From: Paenibacillus sp. RC334
GTDB taxonomy: Bacteria; Bacillota; Bacilli; Paenibacillales; Paenibacillaceae
Assembly: GCF_030034735.1 (NCBI RefSeq)
Contig: NZ_CP125370.1
Location: 1,674,001-1,738,000, forward strand
Direction of reading: 5' to 3'
DNA: 64,000 nucleotides
How positions within the stretch are numbered: the first letter of the stretch is position 1; the number at the start of each line of letters is the position of its first letter. Under the pieces are notes generated by a model. It ran no database searches. It saw nothing but the letters and a program-made list of their open reading frames with translations, and was not told the DNA's origin. A program made the translations under genes and the position numbers. Below are positions 9,568 through 18,936 of the stretch, piece after piece.

Positions 9568-10191
9568 TTATTGGAACTCTTTGGGTTTTAATGCTTGGCG
9601 AATCAGTTGATTGAATTGACTCATATGGTGATCAAAACTGAATTGTTCGTCAGTGGCTGTACGTGCAATAAGGCCGTCAATCAGCGCATACAACCAGAGA
9701 GAAAGGGTCTCCACATCATAATCTGGATCTACTTGTTTTTCATGAATAGCACTTGTAAGCAGATTTTTGAATGATTCACGCATGATGATATCACTTTGAT
9801 TGAAGACATGTCGCACACCCTTATTGCGTGAAGCTTCAGCCAAAATTTCGATCCATAATCTCTGGTCCATAGGATATACGGGATTACTGACACAACTAGT
9901 TATAATCGTCAGAATCTGTCCGAGAGGATCTTTTTCGGTTTCTTTAAATTCCATTTTGGACAAGGCATGGCGCTGTTCTTCTTCCACCAGTGCAATAATA
10001 AATGCATCTTTACTTGGAAAGTGGCGGTACAGATTCCCTGCACTCATTCCTGCTTCTTTTGCAATTTCGACAATGCCTGTTTTGTGAAATCCATTGCGTG
10101 AAAAACATCGAACAGCAGCCTCGATGAGCAAGCGTCTGCTATCGTCTTTTTGTTTCATTCGTTTCGATTTAGGCGGTTCAGAGTTATTCAT
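9568..10191 (-). CDS. TetR/AcrR-family transcriptional regulator
   Basis: A 207-residue TetR regulator. The N-terminal helix-turn-helix (IVEIAKEAGMSAGNLYRHFPSKDAFIIAL, about residues 39-67) is preceded by a basic stretch. The C-terminal half (LWLYALIDGLIARTA) is the ligand-binding helical bundle. It lies downstream of the arginase-family gene on the same strand, 113 bases away, with its own palindrome upstream, so self-repression is likely. A second palindrome in front of the arginase-family gene may also be its target. Confidence 0.9.
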   Translation of the reverse strand: MNNSEPPKSKRMKQKDDSRRLLIEAAVRCFSRNGFHKTGIVEIAKEAGMSAGNLYRHFPSKDAFIIALVEEEQRHALSKMEFKETEKDPLGQILTIITSCVSNPVYPMDQRLWIEILAEASRNKGVRHVFNQSDIIMRESFKNLLTSAIHEKQVDPDYDVETLSLWLYALIDGLIARTATDEQFSFDHHMSQFNQLIRQALKPKEFQ

Positions 10192-10257
10192 TGTATTTCA
10201 AATGTACAGGGATACCTTCTTGGCTCTTATCCCTGCAACCTCCTTGTTTCGCGAAAT

Positions 10258-10285
10258 AATGTACATCCATCATACCATGTACATT
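10258..10285 (-). promoter_or_regulatory. Inverted-repeat operator upstream of tetR
   Basis: AATGTACAT and ATGTACATT form a perfect 9-base inverted repeat with a 10-base spacer, 67 bases upstream of the regulator start. The arrangement fits autoregulation by the TetR protein encoded at 9568-10191. Confidence 0.55.
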
Positions 10286-10304
10286 ACCATAGTCTGCATT
10301 TGGA

Positions 10305-11213
10305 TTAAAGTGTATTAAAGACTGGACGCTCTTTGTTATCAATATCTCCAAGCAGAGGTAAACGAGACAGCATGTTCGCCAAGAAATAAGAGTCCCAAGG
10401 GAAATGTTCAGTGATCCCTAGACCGACTACATCATAGGATTTGGCTACATCTTGCAAAACTCGGATAATGGTTTCCATACTTGGTCCTTGTGGGAAGCTC
10501 TTGGTGTATTCTTCGTATGTTCCCGGATAAGCAACCAGAAGAGAACGGAATTCTTTCATATCCAGTACATCCAGATCAAAATGAATAATAATCTTGGACG
10601 GTTTTTTCTCAGCTAGCCATTGGAGCACTTTAGAACTATCCTGCTTAATTTCATCGGGACCTACAATATCTAATTTCATGTTTTTCATGGGCTCTGAGTG
10701 AAGAGCATCGATCATGTCGTTCAATCCTACATATAGGATTTGTTCAGGTTTAAAAAGATGAGGAACCTCTGCAACAAATTCCTGATCACCTACACCAAGC
10801 AAATTGGCAAGAACATGAGCATGATGATTTTCAAAGTCTTCAGGGATCGAGACATCAGGGTGAGCATCTACCCATAACAGAGCAACATCTCCATCATATT
10901 TCTCATTCAAATAAGAAAAAGGAGCAAGTTCTACACTGCAATCCCCTCCAAGGACAACGATACGTTCAGGGTTATGTTTATGAATTAGACTTTTGGCTGA
11001 TCTAGCTTGTTGCAATACGGTACTTTTGGCAATTATACCTTGTTCTTTTTCTACATTAGGGTTCAGATCGACGGGTACTTCTTCAAAAGGACCATTAGAC
11101 TTGGGAGCAAGCCAGTTTAACAAGTGAGCTCCCAGAACGTAAGGAGGGTTGTTCCCTCCTTGCCATTGAGGGAATAACAAACGCAGTGTACGGCTTGTAT
11201 CCATTTCATTCAT
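10305..11213 (-). CDS. Arginase/agmatinase-family protein
   Basis: A 302-residue ureohydrolase-fold protein. Family motifs are visible in order: LGGDCSVE (88-95), WVDAHPD (114-120) and HFDLDVLD (about 213-220), which would form the dinuclear manganese site. In arginases the first motif is GGDHS; here the metal-binding histidine is cysteine and the third motif lacks the usual proline, so this is a divergent member and guanidino hydrolysis is not certain. A TetR-type palindrome sits 27 bases upstream of the start. The neighbouring tetR gene probably controls it. Confidence 0.8.
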   Translation of the reverse strand: MNEMDTSRTLRLLFPQWQGGNNPPYVLGAHLLNWLAPKSNGPFEEVPVDLNPNVEKEQGIIAKSTVLQQARSAKSLIHKHNPERIVVLGGDCSVELAPFSYLNEKYDGDVALLWVDAHPDVSIPEDFENHHAHVLANLLGVGDQEFVAEVPHLFKPEQILYVGLNDMIDALHSEPMKNMKLDIVGPDEIKQDSSKVLQWLAEKKPSKIIIHFDLDVLDMKEFRSLLVAYPGTYEEYTKSFPQGPSMETIIRVLQDVAKSYDVVGLGITEHFPWDSYFLANMLSRLPLLGDIDNKERPVFNTL

Positions 11214-11239
11214 AAGAAATTTCTCCTTTTATTTAAGTT

Positions 11240-11257
11240 AGTGAACGTTCATTCACT
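11240..11257 (-). promoter_or_regulatory. TetR-type palindrome upstream of the arginase-family gene
   Basis: AGTGAA-CGTTCA-TTCACT is an 18-base element with perfect 6-base arms; it also contains the palindrome TGAACGTTCA. It lies 27 bases upstream of the start codon, where a repressor would block the promoter. Confidence 0.55.
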
Positions 11258-11473
11258 TAAAATGATACAAGATTACTTTTTATATTGCAAACCCTAAATA
11301 ACAGGGAATGCCTATTTGAAATTATGCTGATTATACAATGAAAATCATGAAATTCTAAAGGAAGCTTTTTATCTTTTATTATTTTTGACACTCTTGGTCA
11401 ATACTATAAAGATAACAAAAAGAAGTGTATAGCAAATGAGAAAAATTCTTTTTGATAAAGAAGGAGCAAGCCG

Positions 11474-11524
11474 ATGGCAGTTAAGACAAAGAGTAAAGGA
11501 AAGATAGAAACACTCATATACTAA
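11474..11524 (+). pseudogene. Truncated gene start (16 codons) before an IS end
   Basis: An ATG with a good ribosome binding site (AAGGAGCAAGCCG) opens a 16-codon frame, MAVKTKSKGKIETLIY. It stops four bases before the IS630-type end sequence at 11528. TTGACA at 11386 upstream is promoter-like. The likely reading is a small gene cut by an insertion; the original product is not recognisable. Confidence 0.3.
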
Positions 11525-11527
11525 AGG

Positions 11528-11776
11528 CAATTTGACACTTTTTTATATTGGATAAGATAATAAGTTTGTGTAATTTATATAAGTTGAACTAAAGATTAGA
11601 AAACTAGGATCAGGAATTTCAACCCTGCTTGTCGAATAGTTAAGAAACCATATTTGGATAGGTAGGGAATGAGGATGAACAAATCATTAGAGTGGAATGA
11701 AGTCATGCAAGCGATGAAAAATACGAAAGATCGCCGCATGTATGATCGATTTTTAATTAAAATTTCATGCTTTTGA
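11528..11776 (+). mobile_element. IS630-type element remnant
   Basis: The 43 bases from 11528 match 39122-39164 with one mismatch, which marks them as a repeated element end. Downstream at 11675, after GGGAATGAGG, an ATG opens a 33-residue frame, MNKSLEWNEVMQAMKNTKDR, continuing RMYDRF; this resembles the N-terminus of IS630-family transposases. It then degenerates. No catalytic part is present. Confidence 0.45.
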
Positions 11777-12240
11777 GTAAAGGAAAATAAGTAAAGACTT
11801 GATGTAAACATGATGAACTAAAACACATGAGAGAATACTTTGTTTTGTTTCCTTCCATTATCGTATATTTCATCTGGCAGCATTATTTCATCGAAGGAAT
11901 TATACTAACTGATTTGATCGTTATCTAACCACAGTAGAATGTGGGAAAATGTGGGATAATCATGATTGCTTTCAGCAGCGATATACATAGGACGGGAAGT
12001 GGGAAATCCGAGTGAGACTTTTCCTAAGAATTTTAGTAACGAGGTTTTACTGATATAGAGCATCAAGTACGGGTACGCAACGAACGCGGACAATTCTCAG
12101 CACATTTTCAGTTATTTCGCAAGGAGCTGCAGAGAGGGGATATCCAGCAAGCGGATATACTCGTACTGCCCACATTAGCATGGAGATTCCCCCCCCAATG
12201 GATACGATTCCAATACCAGAACTGGCGAGGTACAGAAATC

Positions 12241-12516
12241 CTAGCGTGGACGGACAGGAATTAATGAAGAAAAGAAAAACCGAGGTAGTTCAGCAAACCT
12301 GGAGCTGTCATATATACGAGTGAGACAAAATGGAATCAACCCGGGCAATACCAAATCTGCGCTGCTAAGTGTCATTTCCTCCGTTGTGGCAGATGTGGGT
12401 TCCTCTCCATAGGACGTCATGTACCAGGATTCATCATCTCTCACGTCTACATGTTGCAGCTCAGCCTCATCTACCGTTGTACCCGTACCGGAACTCGTTG
12501 ATACGATTGAATTCAT
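12241..12516 (-). pseudogene. RHS/YD-repeat protein fragment
   Basis: The minus strand carries an open frame containing SSADLVLPGLIPFCLTRIYDSS, similar to the conserved DLVLPGLIP-R-Y segment that precedes YD repeats in RHS-type polymorphic toxin proteins. Nothing before or after it continues an RHS protein, so this would be a small relic. Identification rests on one short motif. Confidence 0.3.
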
Positions 12517-12581
12517 TGGAATAGATGGATTTTAACCTGAAAAATATCGAGGGGAAATCATTTTTTTCATCACTATATTGT

Positions 12582-12593
12582 ACAACCGGTTGT
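12582..12593. promoter_or_regulatory. Perfect palindrome upstream of the polyol operon
   Basis: ACAACCGGTTGT is a perfect 12-base palindrome about 200 bases before the gatB start. It could be an operator, but no regulator in the window clearly matches it. Confidence 0.3.
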
Positions 12594-12786
12594 CTATAAA
12601 GTGGGATGTAAACGAATACAACAATTGAATTCATCATGTTATTATGAATCCACAGCAAGAAAGAAGTTAATCCTGCTGAGTAAAAGGAAATATAAAACAA
12701 TTTGCAAGGAGGATTTTTTCAACCCTTTGGGGTTGGAAATGGATTTAAACCTAGCTTCGAAAACTAACATACCAGGAGGAATTAAC

Positions 12787-13089
12787 ATGTCAAATTCAAA
12801 AATTAAAATCGCCGTAGCTTGTGGAAGCGGAGTAGCAACTTCTACTATCGCAGCAGATGGAGTGAAAGAGGTATTAAAAGAAGCAGGAATTGAACATTAC
12901 GATATCATTAAAACGAGTATGGCGGAATTACCGAATATTATTGACAACGTCGATATTGTTCTGACAACTAATAATTTTAAAACCGATGAAAAGCCATATA
13001 TGAACATCATGGGATTTGTAACAGGGCTTAATGAAGAAAAATTGAAAAATCAATTGGCTGAAAAACTGCTGGATTTAAAAAATAGTTAA
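12787..13089 (+). CDS. gatB: PTS galactitol-family EIIB
   Basis: A 100-residue cytoplasmic EIIB that carries phosphate on a cysteine to the incoming sugar alcohol. CGSGVATST at residues 12-20 is the phosphocysteine loop of Gat-family EIIB proteins. The start ATG 12787 follows AGGAGGAATTAAC; the longer open frame upstream (from 12601) lacks support. First gene of a compact operon with EIIC, a 3-epimerase, a dehydrogenase and a SIS isomerase. Confidence 0.93.
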   Translation: MSNSKIKIAVACGSGVATSTIAADGVKEVLKEAGIEHYDIIKTSMAELPNIIDNVDIVLTTNNFKTDEKPYMNIMGFVTGLNEEKLKNQLAEKLLDLKNS

Positions 13090-13103
13090 GGTGGTAGATC
13101 ATA

Positions 13104-14357
13104 ATGGATACTGTGCATAATATTATTAAATCTATTACTGATATGGGAGCAACAGCGATTTTACCAATAATAATCACCGTATTAGGTCTAGTTTTTCGAA
13201 TGAAAATTGGAAACGCTATCAAATCCGGTCTTTTAGTTGGGGTAGGCTTCTTAGGTTTAACATTAGTTGTTGGCTTGCTCAATTCCTCCCTAAAACCGGC
13301 AGTTGATTATTATGCAAAAATCGGTTCTGGATTTACAATTGCAGATATTGGATGGCTAGCTGTAGGGGCGGCATCTTGGGTGCCTCCTTTTGCAGCATTA
13401 GCAATCCCTCTTGGTTTAATTATTAATCTAGTATTAGTTCGACTTAGATGGACAAAAACGTTAAATGTGGATATATGGAATTACATGCATTTTCTAATCC
13501 CAGGAGCTTTGGCTTACTTTCTTTTTGACAGTTTCTGGTTAGGGTTGGTAGTAACATTGGTGATGTCTGTTATTGCTCTATTCGTTGGTGATTTAATTGC
13601 TTCAAAATGGCAAGAATACTTTGGTTTAGAAGGTACAACCTGCACAACTATTATTTATTCAGCTTGGGGTTATCCGATTGCCTGGCTGGTAAATAGAATC
13701 ATTGATTTCATTCCTGGTTTAAATAAATTGGAGTTTTCTCTGAGTAAAATTAATAAAAAAATAGGCGTTCTCGGGGACCCAGTTATTATTGGATTTATTG
13801 TTGGGTTAGTTTTAGGGGCAATTACTAAAAGACCTGTTACAGAGATAGTGACTATGGCCACAGGGATAGCTGGAGTTATGGTATTAATGCCTAAAGTTGT
13901 TGGAGTGATGATGGATGGGCTATCTCCAATTGGGAAATCGGCAAAAGACTTTATGATTAAACGCATGGGGAATAACTCCAATCTAAATGTGGGGATGGAT
14001 ATTGCGCTAGGCTTAGGCGATCCGACTACTATTACAACTACAGTCGTTTCTATTCCAATTGTTATGTTATTGGCACTCATTTTACCTGGAGTTCAGTTCT
14101 TTCCAATAGGACTGTTAATGTCTGTTACCTATATTTCTGTAATGTGTACGTTAACAAGTAAAGGAAATCTATTCCGTTCTATTGTGTCGACAGTAGTATT
14201 TTGTATTATCACATTTTATTTGGCAGGATTTGTTGCACCAGGTGCAACACAGATGCTTAACAGTGCAGGTGTCGAGTTAAAAGGTTTAGGGACAGATGTT
14301 ACTTTTTCTGAGATATGGAACTTATTAATTTATTGGGCAAGCACTTTAGTTAAATAA
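13104..14357 (+). CDS. gatC: PTS galactitol-family EIIC permease
   Basis: A 417-residue membrane permease of the Gat-family PTS with about ten hydrophobic segments. GLGDPTTITTTVVSIPIVMLL in the C-terminal half and VGVGFLGLTLVVGLL near residue 40 are typical of GatC. It follows gatB after 14 bases with a GGTGG site. With EIIB and EIIA (18937) it would import and phosphorylate a sugar alcohol. The substrate is inferred to be a pentitol or hexitol from the downstream enzymes rather than galactitol itself, since no tagatose pathway genes are present. Confidence 0.93.
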   Translation: MDTVHNIIKSITDMGATAILPIIITVLGLVFRMKIGNAIKSGLLVGVGFLGLTLVVGLLNSSLKPAVDYYAKIGSGFTIADIGWLAVGAASWVPPFAALAIPLGLIINLVLVRLRWTKTLNVDIWNYMHFLIPGALAYFLFDSFWLGLVVTLVMSVIALFVGDLIASKWQEYFGLEGTTCTTIIYSAWGYPIAWLVNRIIDFIPGLNKLEFSLSKINKKIGVLGDPVIIGFIVGLVLGAITKRPVTEIVTMATGIAGVMVLMPKVVGVMMDGLSPIGKSAKDFMIKRMGNNSNLNVGMDIALGLGDPTTITTTVVSIPIVMLLALILPGVQFFPIGLLMSVTYISVMCTLTSKGNLFRSIVSTVVFCIITFYLAGFVAPGATQMLNSAGVELKGLGTDVTFSEIWNLLIYWASTLVK

Positions 14358-14379
14358 AGACTAGAGAAGAGGAAAAATA

Positions 14380-15045
14380 ATGAATCTGATTTTACCTTCA
14401 ATATTTGCAGCAGATTTAATGAACTTAAAAAGTGAATGCGATGTTTTATATGAAGAAGGATTTCAAGTACTTCATGTAGATATGATGGACGGAAACTTCG
14501 TCCCTCATATCGCATTTGGACCAGAACAAATTAAAAATATAAAAAAACAAGTGAATATGAAATTAGATGTTCACATGATGGTATCAGCCCCAGAGCAGCA
14601 TATAGCGAGTGTGTTGGACACTGGAGCAGAAATGATATCAGTTCACTATGAATCAACTCCTCATATTCGTTTTGTCATTGATCAGATTAAGCAACATGGA
14701 AGGAAAGCAGGGATCGTCATTAATCCTGGGACGGACACCTTTATATTGAAACCTTTTCTAAACATCATTGACTATGTTCTAGTTATGTCGATCAATCCAG
14801 GAAGACCTAATCAAGTTTTTATGGAAGAAACGATTGATAGAATAAGAGAACTGAAAGTAATGATAGGTCAACGAGATATTCAGATCGAAGTTGATGGTGG
14901 AGTCGATGAGAGTATAGCTAGTCAATGTATCGAAGCTGGAGCATCTTTGGTTGTCATCGGATCATATTTATTTTCGAATAACAAAGCACATGTGAAGAAT
15001 TTGAAAAGTCTAGAACATGGAGAGAGAAAGGATGAGAGAAAATGA
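14380..15045 (+). CDS. Ribulose-phosphate / allulose-6-phosphate 3-epimerase family
   Basis: A 221-residue TIM-barrel epimerase. Hallmarks are PSIFAADLMNL (6-16), LHVDMMDGNFVPHIAFGP (about 31-48), LDVHMMV and IEVDGGV, which bring the metal-binding His and Asp residues together. Housekeeping Rpe proteins are similar; the position in a polyol PTS operon argues for a catabolic role, either ribulose-5-P to xylulose-5-P or allulose-6-P to fructose-6-P. Its last four bases overlap the dehydrogenase start. Confidence 0.88.
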   Translation: MNLILPSIFAADLMNLKSECDVLYEEGFQVLHVDMMDGNFVPHIAFGPEQIKNIKKQVNMKLDVHMMVSAPEQHIASVLDTGAEMISVHYESTPHIRFVIDQIKQHGRKAGIVINPGTDTFILKPFLNIIDYVLVMSINPGRPNQVFMEETIDRIRELKVMIGQRDIQIEVDGGVDESIASQCIEAGASLVVIGSYLFSNNKAHVKNLKSLEHGERKDERK

Positions 15046-16094
15046 AATCATTAAAACTGTATGGTGCCAGAGACATACGTTTTGGAGGAGCGGAAAAACC
15101 TCAAATACTGGATGGAAAAGATGTCATTGTAAAAATAAAAGCATGTGGCATTTGTGGATCTGATATCTCTCGATATAAAAAATTGGGTGCAGTCACACCT
15201 GGTCAGGTATGGGGACATGAATTTGCAGGTGTTGTAGAACAAGTTGGCGATCAAGTAACAGATCTAAAAGTTGGAGACCATGTTGCTGGATGTCCAGCAC
15301 TAATTGAAGAAGATGATTATTATTATCGAGCAGGTCAACCAGCTAGAGCGAATTCATTGCATGCAATAGGTGCTAAGGAACCTGGTGGATTCGCCGAATA
15401 CATTAAACTCCCAGAGAAGAATTTAGTTAAAGTACCTGATGATTTGGATTTCGAATCAGCTTCTATGGTAGAACCTTCTACTGTAGTTTTACATGGGTAT
15501 TATCGAACCAATCTATCGGTGGGCGACGATGTGGTCATTGTTGGAGCAGGGGGAACCATTGGGTTGTTTGCTGTTCAATGGGCAAAAATATTTGGCGCGA
15601 AAAAAGTAATTGCGGTTGATATTGATGATGAAAAACTTCAAATTGCGAAGGAATTAGGCGCCGATTATACGATAAATTCTCTGAATGAAGATGTTCTGAC
15701 AAAGGTCGCTGAATATACGGATGGCATGAATGCAGATATTGTAGTTGAAGCAGCTGGAACGCCCCATACAGCAGCAACTGTGTTTGGTTACGCCAAAAAA
15801 GGCGGCGGAGTTGTGTTCCTAGGTATCCCTTATGCAGACGTTGCGATGGAAAGATTTTATTTTGAAAAAATCCTAAGAAGTGAGTTAACCGTGTGGGGAT
15901 CATGGAGTTGTGTATCCGCACCATTCCCAGGTAAGGAATGGGCAACGACTGTTCACTTTATGCACAATAACAGATTAAATACTAAAAAAATGATTACACA
16001 TCGTATACCGCTTGAAGAAGGTTCAGAAATGTTTGAACGATTAATGGAAAGAAAAGAACTTATCGGCAAGGTAATCATGTATCCAGAAAGCTGA
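15042..16094 (+). CDS. Medium-chain zinc-type polyol (phosphate) dehydrogenase
   Basis: A 350-residue MDR-family dehydrogenase, expected to oxidise the phosphorylated polyol to a ketose phosphate with NAD(P). Catalytic metal ligands are visible as Cys38 (CGICGSD) and His59-Glu60 (GHEFAGVV). The Rossmann motif GAGGTIG lies near residue 167. The lobe that holds a structural zinc in most sorbitol dehydrogenases lacks its four cysteines. Starts by a 4-base overlap (ATGA) with the epimerase. D-arabitol-phosphate or galactitol-1-phosphate dehydrogenases are the closest functional candidates. Confidence 0.9.
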   Translation: MKSLKLYGARDIRFGGAEKPQILDGKDVIVKIKACGICGSDISRYKKLGAVTPGQVWGHEFAGVVEQVGDQVTDLKVGDHVAGCPALIEEDDYYYRAGQPARANSLHAIGAKEPGGFAEYIKLPEKNLVKVPDDLDFESASMVEPSTVVLHGYYRTNLSVGDDVVIVGAGGTIGLFAVQWAKIFGAKKVIAVDIDDEKLQIAKELGADYTINSLNEDVLTKVAEYTDGMNADIVVEAAGTPHTAATVFGYAKKGGGVVFLGIPYADVAMERFYFEKILRSELTVWGSWSCVSAPFPGKEWATTVHFMHNNRLNTKKMITHRIPLEEGSEMFERLMERKELIGKVIMYPES

Positions 16095-16104
16095 AGGTGA
16101 ACTT

Positions 16105-16669
16105 ATGGACAAATTAATTAAACAAATGGAAGTCATTATGAAAGAATTAGAAAGAAGTATTTCCTTAATGAATGTTGGTGAAAGTGAACAAATTCTGCAA
16201 GTCTTGTATAATACAAAGCGGATTTTCCTTGCTGGTTCAGGGAGATCAGGTTTAGCGATCCGTGCTTTCGCTAATCGACTGTTGCACTTAGGTAAAACGG
16301 TTTATATTGTTGGTGATATTACTACTCCAAGCATTCAAGCAGAGGATATTTTATTTATTGGTTCTGGTTCAGGAGAAACCGCTGGTCTAATAGTAAATGC
16401 AAAAAAAGCAAAGCAATCAGGAGCAAAGGTAATTCTTAATACAACGAATTCGCAGTTCGACTTTGGGGAAACTAGCTGATTACATGCTTTTAATTAATGT
16501 TGACAATAAAGAAACGGATACTGATTTAATGGAATCTTCTATTCAACCCATGGGATCGGCATTTGAGCAATTAAGTCTTCTCTTGTATGATGCGATTGTT
16601 TTGGAATGGGTAGCTAATTTTAATGAAACCTATGATGACATGAAATTAAGACATGCTAATTTGGAATAA
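16105..16669 (+). pseudogene. SIS-domain 6-phospho-3-hexuloisomerase-like protein, frameshifted
   Basis: The reading frame encodes a SIS isomerase like HxlB: FLAGSGRSGLAIRAFANRL (about residues 40-58) binds the sugar phosphate and FIGSGSGET is the second loop. It shifts near 16456: an extra T in CAGTTCG breaks the frame after KVILNTTNSQ, and the next frame continues STLGKLADYMLLIN to 16669. Correcting one base gives about 188 residues, the normal length. HxlB interconverts 3-hexulose-6-P and fructose-6-P; a pentose-phosphate isomerase role is also possible. Last gene before a 162-base gap. Confidence 0.82.
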
Positions 16670-16678
16670 ACGTTTGAT

Positions 16679-16722
16679 TTGGAGGCAGAACAAAATTTCG
16701 ATTCTTCACAGAGCGCCTCCAA
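16679..16722 (+). terminator. Hairpin after the SIS isomerase gene
   Basis: TTGGAGGC pairs with GCCTCCAA across a 28-base loop, ten bases after the stop codon. There is no T-run, so it may be an mRNA-stability or attenuation structure rather than a terminator. It separates the enzyme genes from the regulator gene. Confidence 0.4.
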
Positions 16723-16831
16723 GAGCAAAGATTAAATTGAGTAATTTGAATATGACCTAAACTTGAAGCCTCTTATATAATCCTCTGGAGCTGTCAATAT
16801 TATTATTAACAAGGAAGGAGGAGAGAGAGCC

Positions 16832-18888
16832 ATGCAGCTTGATGATAGAAGCAGCAGCTTGCTGCAAGAATTGTTATCAAATCCAAGTGTGAAGAGTAAG
16901 AACTTGGAACATAAGTATGGTTTAAGCCGTAGGCAAATCAGTTACAGCCTTGAAAAAATCAATGACTGGTTAGAGGGCCAACGCCTACCAAAAATTGAAC
17001 GGAATAAACAGGGTGTTTTTATTGTTGATGCTACTCTCTTCTCTGCTGTGCCTAATGAAGTAAACAAGCCTTCGACAAAAAAGTATACTTTTTCTGAAGC
17101 AGAGCGAGTGGAACTTATTATTCTGATCCTACTGAGTCGTAGTGAAGAATTATCTTTATTTCATTTTACCAGTTCCATTTATGTAAGCAAGAATACCATA
17201 CTAAATGATCTAAAAGCAGCACAAGAATTAGTCGAACCTTATGATCTTAGTATCCGTTATTCTCGGTTATCTGGTTACTCAATTGAGGGTGTTGAATTTC
17301 AAAAAGAAAGTTATTGATTGATGTCGTTAACAAAATTCATCACATGTACAATGGGGAAAAATGGGTTCAACAGTTAGCAGAGATCACTGAAAAAGAAGTG
17401 CAACAGATTCATGAACGTCTTGAAAAGATTGAAAGCCATCTGAGCTTGAAATTTACAGACGATAAGATGAAAACTTTGCCGCATATCCTACTGATCTTGC
17501 TGCGAAGAATCAAACTTGGGAAAACAATAAATTCCTTTCATATTAGCTATGAAGAATTATCGGATACCAAGGAGTACCAAGCGGTTCAAGAACTACTATC
17601 GGATTTGGAGCATATACCGACCGAGGAAAGATTATTCATAACATTGCAAATTCTTACGACGAATGTTTCCTCATCTGAGCTCCTTGGGGAAGATATCGTA
17701 TCAGATTTAAATCAGGCATTGAAAAAGATGCTGGAGCGATTCGAGAAAATGTCCTGCATCCTCTTACAAGACAAAAAGCAGTTGTTGCATATGATCATGC
17801 TGCATATAAAACCTGCATATTATCGCATTAAATATAAACTTACTATTACTAATCCACTACAAGAAACAATTAACAGTGAATTCATAGAACTGCACCACCT
17901 TGTAAAAAAGTCAGCAAAACCTTTAGCTGATTACATTGGCTGTGATATTCCAGATAGTGAATGCACTTATTTAACGATGCTGATAGGCGGTTGGTTAACA
18001 AAGCAAGGAGACAGCATTCTGAGTAAAACAAAAGCAGTAGTGGTTTGCGCTAACGGAGTATCCGTTTCTAAGCTTTTACTCATTACCTTGAATGATTTAT
18101 TTCCTGAATTCATTTTTCTGGATTCCTTATCTGTGAGAGAATTCAAGATGTATGATTTGGAATATGACATTGTTTTTTCTTCCGTATATCTGCAAACGAA
18201 CAAACGACTATTTATAGTCAAGCCAATATTACAAAAGGAAGAAAAAATCTCTCTACGAAAACAAGTGATGGAATTATTGCATGGATTCACTCCATCTGAA
18301 TTAAGTTTGAAAAATATTCTAGAGATCGTTGAGAAATATGCAACCGTTCAGAACAGGCAACTTCTTGCAAAGGAATTACAACAATACTTTACAAGCCATC
18401 ACTCGTTGTCTTTCAAAACACAACCCGAATTACAAAAGACAAATTTGCATGACCTGATAACGCCGGAGAATATTACATTGCTTCCTTCAGTATCATCTTG
18501 GGAAGAGGCTATACGATTAGGGGCGCTACCGCTGCTGCTTCAAGGGAGTATCCAACCTTCTTATGTAGAAGCTATGATCCAACATTACGATGTGGAAGAT
18601 CCGTATATCATTATTAGCCCAAATGTGGCAATTCCTCATGATAGTCCCGAAAGTGGCGTAAACGAAGTAGCTATGAGCTTGCTCCGTTTAGAGCAAGGCG
18701 TTGAATTTGCAAGAAATAGGCCGATAAACATCGTTATTATTATAGCCGCTGTCGATAAACAACAGCACTTAAGGGCATTGGTTCAGTTAATGAAACTTGT
18801 TGAAAGTAAAGACGATTGTGAAGCTATCATTCAAGCCCAAAGTGCAATGGATATCCATAGTATCATCAAAAAATATGGTACGGATTAA
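16832..18888 (+). pseudogene. PRD-domain (GatR/MtlR-like) transcriptional activator, frameshifted
   Basis: A multidomain PTS-controlled regulator: N-terminal helix-turn-helix (GLSRRQISYSLEKIN, about 29-43) and a second HTH near residue 120, two PRD helical domains with His residues, a Gat-type EIIB domain (VVVCANGVSVSKLL) and a C-terminal EIIA-like domain with IPHDSPESG. The frame is lost at about 17303, where a run of five As would need six: GYSIEGVEFQK then continues RKLLIDVVNKIHHMY in the other frame. Corrected length is about 685 residues, normal for the family. It is followed by the EIIA gene and would activate the polyol operon when unphosphorylated by the PTS. Confidence 0.85.
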
Positions 18889-18936
18889 TAAAAAGATATC
18901 TATGTTTTCCGATTTTTATAAAAGGGAGTAATTATT

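Larger units (their letters stand above)
11258..12786. other. Gene-poor decayed stretch
   Basis: About 1.5 kb without a complete gene. It holds a truncated start (11474), an IS630-type end and transposase fragment (11528-11776), an RHS-like fragment on the minus strand (12241-12516) and a perfect palindrome (12582-12593). Other short open frames here show no coding features. This is probably a graveyard of inserted elements between the arginase-family gene and the polyol operon. Confidence 0.6.

Noticed and set aside
11596..12093. Minus-strand frames in the gene-poor stretch
   Set aside because: Low complexity, no start signals, no family features; the region is rich in relics.
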